From: Reticulitermes lucifugus
Taxonomy: Eukaryota; Arthropoda; Insecta; Blattodea; Rhinotermitidae
Assembly (NCBI GenBank): GCA_026260175.1
Contig: JAKCWW010000899.1
Location: forward strand, 10,039 to 74,038
Length of the DNA: 64,000 nt
Direction of reading: 5' to 3'
The translations under genes were made by a program, and so were the position numbers. Position 1 is the first letter of the stretch. Every line of letters starts with the position of its first letter. The notes beneath the pieces are model-generated. The model worked only from the letters and a program-made list of their open reading frames with translations. It searched no databases and was not told where the DNA came from. Shown here one piece after another: positions 57,994 through 64,000 of this stretch.

Positions 57994-59559
57994 GCGTTGT
58001 CCTCTCCACACACCCCAGAACGCAGTGTGAGGAGTCATTTTTCACCTTCTATGATGCGTGTCGGGCTGCCTTCAGTGCGAGTTGCAGGGATAAACAGGCT
58101 GCAGATACTGCATGCACGACAGGAGAAACCTTTTACTGTACGTGCTGCCACGACATTCAATCTGATTTTTTTAAAAGCACGGTCTTATCTCTAGAAGGTG
58201 CCACTGGATAGCTCGGTGTGACCTTAATATACTCACAGTAACACCATTAAGTGGTGCTGGACACGCTTTTATGCATATAATGGCTATGTAATCGGAAGAG
58301 ACTGGATATCGACAACCACCATCGGAAACCAATATAAAAAATGCTGGGCTGTTTGAGTCGCCACGTGGTCATCACGCTTCAATGCCGTCTTACAACCGGG
58401 GGTTCAGGACCTCATTTCCCAGGGTTGTTGGTCCTGACAGGCAATGGCATACGGGCGTACATAATTTCCTCCCTCCTCAAACTCAGACTCTACGATCTCA
58501 TTTGCGAACAATTGTTTCTTGCGAAAAAAAAATGTACAAAATGTGAGTGGCAGAAATCACTGACAATTAAGCAAGCGGAGATGTGTATTCCAACAGACAG
58601 GCGTCAACTTACAAGTGCTACTGCAGAGCTCATGGAGCTGTACTGCAGACTGTGAATTGCAGTTAAGGGTTTCGGGTTCAGGAGTAGTGACTGACATGTG
58701 GTAACGGTGATAACTTCTTCAACAGCACACCTTACCTTACGGAATGTGCTGAAGAGTCGCATATGCAACCACGGTTCACCGCACCAGTGTCACCATCTGT
58801 ATATTCACAGAATGGCAGATAATCCAGTCGCTTCACCTAACATTTATTGGATTTTCCCATTCACTGGTTTATATAAATGACTGTCTAGTGATTCGTATTG
58901 AAATGGATTTAACTGACCAAAAGCGAGCACAACGACGAAATTTGGTTTTTAATTCCTGCCATGAAAACATATGATGTACAGCCTATTATTAGGATTGGCC
59001 TTTACAGACTATAATTAGATTGCGTTTGAGATCAGTAAGAGGCCCACGTCTCTCAAAAGGGATATATCTGTGGCTATTCAAAGATAGAAACTGCACCTTA
59101 CTGCGGAAACATACTGACAGACGAAAGTTTCTTTAACAAGACAGAATGTGACCGCGAAGTGTAACAATTCTGGTGCGATCACTCTGATATTGCTCCAAAC
59201 ATTAAAATTGTGAACAATTTCAACAAAAAAAAGACTGACAATGTAAATGAAATGTGCTATTCCACATTTTACGCAAAACACGCCAGCAATAAATCTGCAT
59301 CTATCACGACTTTATGTTTGTTATTTTTCGCGTGGAATATTTTCTCCGTATTCTGGTAACGGAATTACACCCGAGAATGATCGATTAACCGAATGCAAAA
59401 TTGATTAGAAACAAACAAACGGACGCATCTGAGCAACGGATTTCTTGTGTGTATGTCACAAGAGGCGTAGGTCTTCATGTAGTGAGTTATTTTTGTAAGA
59501 TATTAAACATAACGGGCATGTATCGACGAATTTGAGTAAAAATCGCCAGTAAAAAATTT

Positions 59560-59680
59560 CAAAAAAGGCCTTCGAGGGATGGTGAATTGTTCAGTGTGAA
59601 CAGAGGGATGGAAGGATGGATGGGCAGACATGACAGAGGTAGCAGTCGCTTTACGAAACTAAGAACGCGCGTGATAAAAA
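59560..59680 (+). repeat. Decayed relative of the 0.53-kb repeat 3' end
   Basis: GGATGGATGGGCAGACATGA, CAGAGGTAGCAGTCGCTTTA, CGAAACTAAGAACGCGCGTG follows the layout of the repeat's last 80 bp (GACAGACATGACGAAGCTAA ... GCGAACGCGCG). Confidence 0.5.
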
Positions 59681-60864
59681 CCAAAATAAACGACTTAACG
59701 CTGCTGATAATGCGAGCTGCGTTATAAGAGAGCGTTTTAAATTGTTATTAATAATTACGTGAGCATTCTAGGACTATATAAAAAGTTCTGCTTCATTTTA
59801 GAACCCCTGCATTATGTGTAACTGAAGATTCTGTTAAGATGTATTTGGCAAGGATGCTTAAAAGAGGCACCAATTCAAAAATTCGCTTATATCGCCGTAA
59901 AAATATATAATTTACTTTATTAATTTCTTGTCTCTTATAGTTCGTAGGACAGTTTTTTGAATTTATATATGGGACAAAAGTCGTCTAATGTTAAAAATTA
60001 CACAATTCTCTGCGTTTTATTACACAATTCCCCATGTTTTATAAGACCGGCTGGTAAGAAACGCCTTTGTTTTCTTCCATTGTTATCACCAATTTAGAAT
60101 ATGTAAGATGTTTTCAGGTATAGATGTAGAACCTTGTATCAGATATTGTAAACCAAAGAGTTTGTTTAGACCACCTAGAATCCAATTTGGAACATACCTT
60201 CGATATACCGCCCGAAAAGGAAGTCAGTGAACTCGAACCAGTAGCACTTTTCCAAGATTTCACATTTTTCGGGGACCAATGAATGGCCCTTTACACACAC
60301 GAGTATCGCCAGTTCCAAACATTTATTCTATCCGGGAAGTGCCTTGAAGAGGCGTAACGGACGGGCGACCTCTTCAGAATTGTTTGGTCTATACTCCAGT
60401 ACCACGTGCAAAACGGACAATGGCAAAAGTTACAACCATTTTTATATGGAAATGTTTTGCATCGTCCACTGTTGTCAGAAACATGTACGCCTATATTTTA
60501 TATAACCCGCTACAGTAGTGGGTACACACGCTTGGACTCGGAACCTGGCATACTATAACTAACCCAATTTCGAGGTGGTAATTTTCCACAACTAACCTTA
60601 AATTTATCAATTATTAAAGATTGTAACCCGCGAGGGATACTCGGAGTCGCAGCTGCAATGAATTTGAAGGCTATGAACTTCAAAATTTATGGAAAGACAG
60701 CTCCTTAGAAAAAAGCGCTGCTGCTACCTAAAGGTAACTTTCTTCGGCAAACATCGACAGTGCAGTACTGACAGAAGCACACGTACCTCCACTGCTGCCC
60801 TCTTGTGATCCTATCCATCAATAATGCAATACAGTTCTTACAGTATAATGTACTATGTCTAGTG

Positions 60865-61385
60865 TCGATTAGAACAAAAAACTCTAATTTCTGCCTGTTG
60901 TGTTATGCAGGTCGAAACTTGATCTCTGACATGGAGGTAAGACTACTGATTGAGGTTGTGTGAAGCCAGGGCGCTTGGACCTAAAATATAGGCTGTAACA
61001 GGAGGACGGAAAAAGCTAAATAACAAGGAGCTTCAATATTTATACTCTTCGACAGATATTAATTTGGCAAAAAAACTAGAGGAGTTTGAAATGATTGGGG
61101 CCTGTAGCACATTTGGACGAAAAGAGAATGCATAGAGTTTTGGCTGGAAAACCTGAAGGGACGAACCACTTAGAAGAATTAGGTGTAGACGGATCTTCAG
61201 AAATAAAATGGGAGGGTGTAGACTGGATTCATCTGGCTCAGGATAGGGATCAGTAATGGGTTCTTTGGAACACGGTATGAACTTTCGGGTTCCTAAAATG
61301 GGGGAAATTTCTAACCTACCTCAGGATTTATTAGATCTCATGAAAGGTTCCCCTCAATGGAGCTAGTTAGCTGATTATTTGACTT
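60865..61385 (+). pseudogene. LINE reverse transcriptase C-terminus and 3' tail, broken
   Basis: Begins with a decayed KTLILPVVLYG region, then KLNNKELQYLYSS, a gap, FGRKENA (for ARMGEKRNA), VLAGKPEG, GGCRLDSSGSG in a shifted frame (equivalent to GWDWIHLAQDRD), and the shared tail with CTCAATGGAGCTAGTTAGCT. Many frameshifts and stops. Third-best preserved of the six LINE pieces. Confidence 0.8.
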
Positions 61386-61628
61386 TAAAAATTGGCAGGC
61401 GAAGAACAGACAATTACATAGCTACAAAGAACTTACAATTAGTACTGAACAAAATAACAAGATTTGATGTTAAAAATTACACACGACCACAGTTACAAGT
61501 ATAGAACTGTCTAAAGAAAATGCAACATAGTATAATTTAAAAACTATCAAATGGATAAACACCTGTATTCATTAGATTTTAAGAAGAACCCTACATATTT
61601 CGCTTCTAAATACCACATCAGTATCATT

Positions 61629-61648
61629 AGCAGCAGCAGCAGCAGCAG
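61629..61648. repeat. (AGC)n microsatellite
   Basis: Seven consecutive AGC-type triplets. Confidence 0.95.
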
Positions 61649-61659
61649 TACACCTCAAA

Positions 61660-63765
61660 AGTGGGTTTTACAACTTTTCGAAGAGACAAATAAATTTAGG
61701 GGGTTTATGTGTTAATTATACTGCAATGTAATCCAGTCAGTTGTAAACCCCATTTGTAAGGTTCACCAAGATTATGGTTTGCTATTTAGACCGGAAACAC
61801 GTCAGATTCTTTAAATAAGAGTTTTTTTTTGCTTCGATGGCGTTGAAGTTACATTCTACTGAATTATACAGGCACTCAATAAATTTAATAAAACTATAAC
61901 TGTGTAAAGAGGAGTGTGGCTGAGCAGAAGACCCAGTGTCGTGTGTATGTTCAACTGCAGCTCGCGTTTCAGTAGTTGGTAAGTCTTATCCCTCAAAACA
62001 TTTGTTCTTCTTCATCCAATTTTAGCTAAAAATGTGTGTGTTATACCAGTGCCTTTTCAAGGGACAACAGAATTCTTGTCACACTCCTACAATCCCCTTC
62101 TAGAAAAGTGCTTCTCAAACTTTTTCTACTTCAACTGGCACCCAACAGATCACTAAGTCGCACGTCGTACAATGTTCGAGAAACCGGCTGAACTTACACG
62201 CACTAGCAATGGGTACAGAAAATACGAAATTATAGGTGTGTATGGAACGCGATGGATCTAGTCGTAGAATTCGGTTTTCAGTTTACACACAGATAATCTG
62301 GGGTATGTCTTGACTGAAGAATGATTCGCTTTTTAAGGAAAAATTATTGCACCAAAATAGCGGTTCCATGCCTTTGTTGTTATACCCCGTATAGATAAAC
62401 AACTTCATTAGAGTTTAGCCATTTTAAGCAGCCATCTCCAAAAATGATAAACTGGAAGGCCAGCAAACACTCCTATTTGCGCATTTTACGAGTTTCGAGT
62501 TTCCACAATCTAACACTGTTAGATTATATAGACATGTTCTACTCCTAAAATGGTGTTAAAAGTGCCTATATTAAGACATGGACTCTAACGCTCTGTTAGC
62601 GAGAAAGAAAAACATGACATCAAACAAGGCACGTAACGTTGTATTTTGGAAATGAATTTATTTATTAGATTTATCATATTTCTACATAACAGCGTCTTAA
62701 TATTTTCACAATATTCATAAAAGTTTGTGAAAATCTTCTCCGTTAGCCTGAATGCGCTACTGAATCATGTTAAAGACCAGAACTATTGTTACGCTGAAAT
62801 AAGAGTACTTCAGGCATGTGTCTTTTATTGTCGCAGCTTCTGCATTCGAAACCTAAAGCCCGTCCCACGTGTTGCCTTTTTGGGTGAACTGTGCCCTTCA
62901 GCTCGTTCCACAGTAGTAAGATCGGGTGATCGCAGAGGACACAACTAGCCGTCGATCTGCGTAGTGGGAGTCAAGAAGCGGGTTTACGTCGCGAGTGCAA
63001 TTAGTAGGTCCATCGTTCAAAAACCAAATAGTTTATCGCATCCTCAAGCGTACACAAACCACGCCCATCTCTTTTCCTTCATTTCATTACCCTAAAATAT
63101 TAGGTGAAAATAAGGTTAAGAAAGACCTGATTAATCTACGTATTGTAGTTCATTACGTTGTTGCTTTACCTTAGAATGGTCAACTTGTCTTTCTTGGCAC
63201 TTTTTTCTCAAAAAAAAAACTCATTCAGTATCTTGCAATTACATCAGATACGAAGACTTACAACGATATAATAATCCCTTTTTATATACACCAATTTTCA
63301 GTTTTTTTCACAGAGCACAGTTAAAATATTGAGAGAAGTGAAGTTAAAGCACTCGTCAGCAGGGAGGATATAGGCTTGCGGAAAAGAAAATACTGAACGA
63401 AGCTGCTAAAATGCAGAAGAAATGGCAAGATATGTTATTTGGGTGAAAAGTAAATAAATGAAAGAAGGGTAGACACAAGTGCGCACAAAAAGAGCGGCTT
63501 CTCTTTGTGACGTGTCTACTGGACTTCAAACATAAATGTGACAGACAGACGCTTAATTATTCTCAACGTAGGTACGGACTGTTTTCCCCGTTCTTTTGCA
63601 GGAAGCAACACCAAAGCTGTAATAAAAACATTTCATTACCATGCGAAAATAACGCTAAATTTTCCACTGATGGTTTGGAATTACTCTACCAGAATTGGCT
63701 CACAGTGTGGACCAATGGACAATGTCTCTTACAAAAACTTTCGATTGTAGCATTCCACTGTATTT
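61660..63765. other. Unassigned sequence
   Basis: No recognised gene or bounded element. The short open frames at 62727 and 63507 have no visible conserved motif. Confidence 0.45.
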
Positions 63766-63768
63766 TCT

Positions 63769-63803
63769 GTAATAATAATAACATAATAATAATAATAATA
63801 ATA
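63769..63803. repeat. (AAT)n microsatellite
   Basis: Near-perfect AAT run, one interruption at 63780-63783. Confidence 0.95.
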
Positions 63804-64000
63804 ACCCAAACAAATGTACGACAGTTTGACACTTCTCAATCTTCGCCCTGGTCTATATATTCTTATGAAGAAAGCAGTAATACTCAACACATGCCGTATA
63901 TTTCAAAGTTTTTAGCAGAATAATCAAACAGTGCTTGGTCAGTGACCCGTACTAATTGAAAGCCAACTAAACTGTTGCGACTTCATAATAAACAATAATA

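Larger units (their letters stand above)
31870..64000 (-). other. Upstream NOS intron and/or 5' flank
   Basis: Everything upstream of the zinc-motif exon. At least the first part must be intron because the exon begins with an acceptor in phase 0. The NOS N-terminus is poorly conserved among insects and I could not place its exons or a promoter here. The only coding-like patch is the GC-rich island near 51.6 kb. The remainder is repeats and unassigned AT-rich sequence. Confidence 0.5.

Noticed and set aside
62106-62150. AGTGCTTCTCAAACTTTTTC, resembling one end of a hAT element
   Set aside because: I could not find the matching inverted end or a target duplication within several hundred bases.

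Overview
This window is animal nuclear DNA, most likely from an insect. It is AT-rich and almost free of genes, full of decayed transposable elements, microsatellites and tRNA-derived SINEs, and has one assembly gap (42876-42967) plus one isolated unresolved base (44942). The retroelement set (LINE tails, SINEs beginning with a tRNA-like head, many copies of the octamer TAGGCCTA) and the insect-like protein encoded by the only real exons make a cockroach or termite my best guess. That placement is inference, not proof.

The one cellular gene I can support is nitric oxide synthase (NOS), on the minus strand. Two consecutive coding exons are visible: 31730-31869 (zinc-thiolate motif and the helix after it) and 8440-8602 (start of the haem-binding catalytic core, with the proximal haem cysteine). 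Both have clean splice sites. Their phases fit (2 nt + 1 nt rebuild one Arg codon), and the joined reading crosses the family's conserved SIKR...AH..RW junction without a gap. The intron between them is 23,127 bp. The exon after 8440-8602 is not seen down to position 1, so the next intron exceeds 8.4 kb. The N-terminal exons were not recognised between 31870 and 64000.

Region by region: 1-8439 is downstream intron with two LINE tails, microsatellites and one fold-back. 8603-31729 is the large intron. It holds a 202-bp inverted insertion with 12-bp target duplications, a LINE tail, two mariner-type transposase remnants (14.6 and 20.7-21.2 kb), a pogo/Tigger-like element with zinc-finger transposase and its terminal-repeat clusters (15.19-16.53 kb, with a related short element to 16.91 kb), two copies of a 0.53-kb repeat, SINEs, a 52-bp minisatellite and two further fold-backs. 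31870-64000 is upstream sequence with SINEs (one interrupted by the assembly gap), two short hAT-type elements with perfect 8-bp target duplications, a third copy of the 0.53-kb repeat, and LINE tails.

The most interesting layer is a scattered set of short motifs built like type I hammerhead ribozymes: CUGANGA-like box, one extra base, stem II hairpin, GAAAC, self-complementary stem III, and at some loci a matching stem I. About a dozen sites in varied states of decay occur in 64 kb, some in inverted pairs or inside long fold-backs. This resembles the hammerheads known from Penelope-like elements and animal retrozymes, but I see no Penelope reverse transcriptase here. The gene and the mobile elements show no functional partnership; the elements are passengers in NOS introns and flanks.
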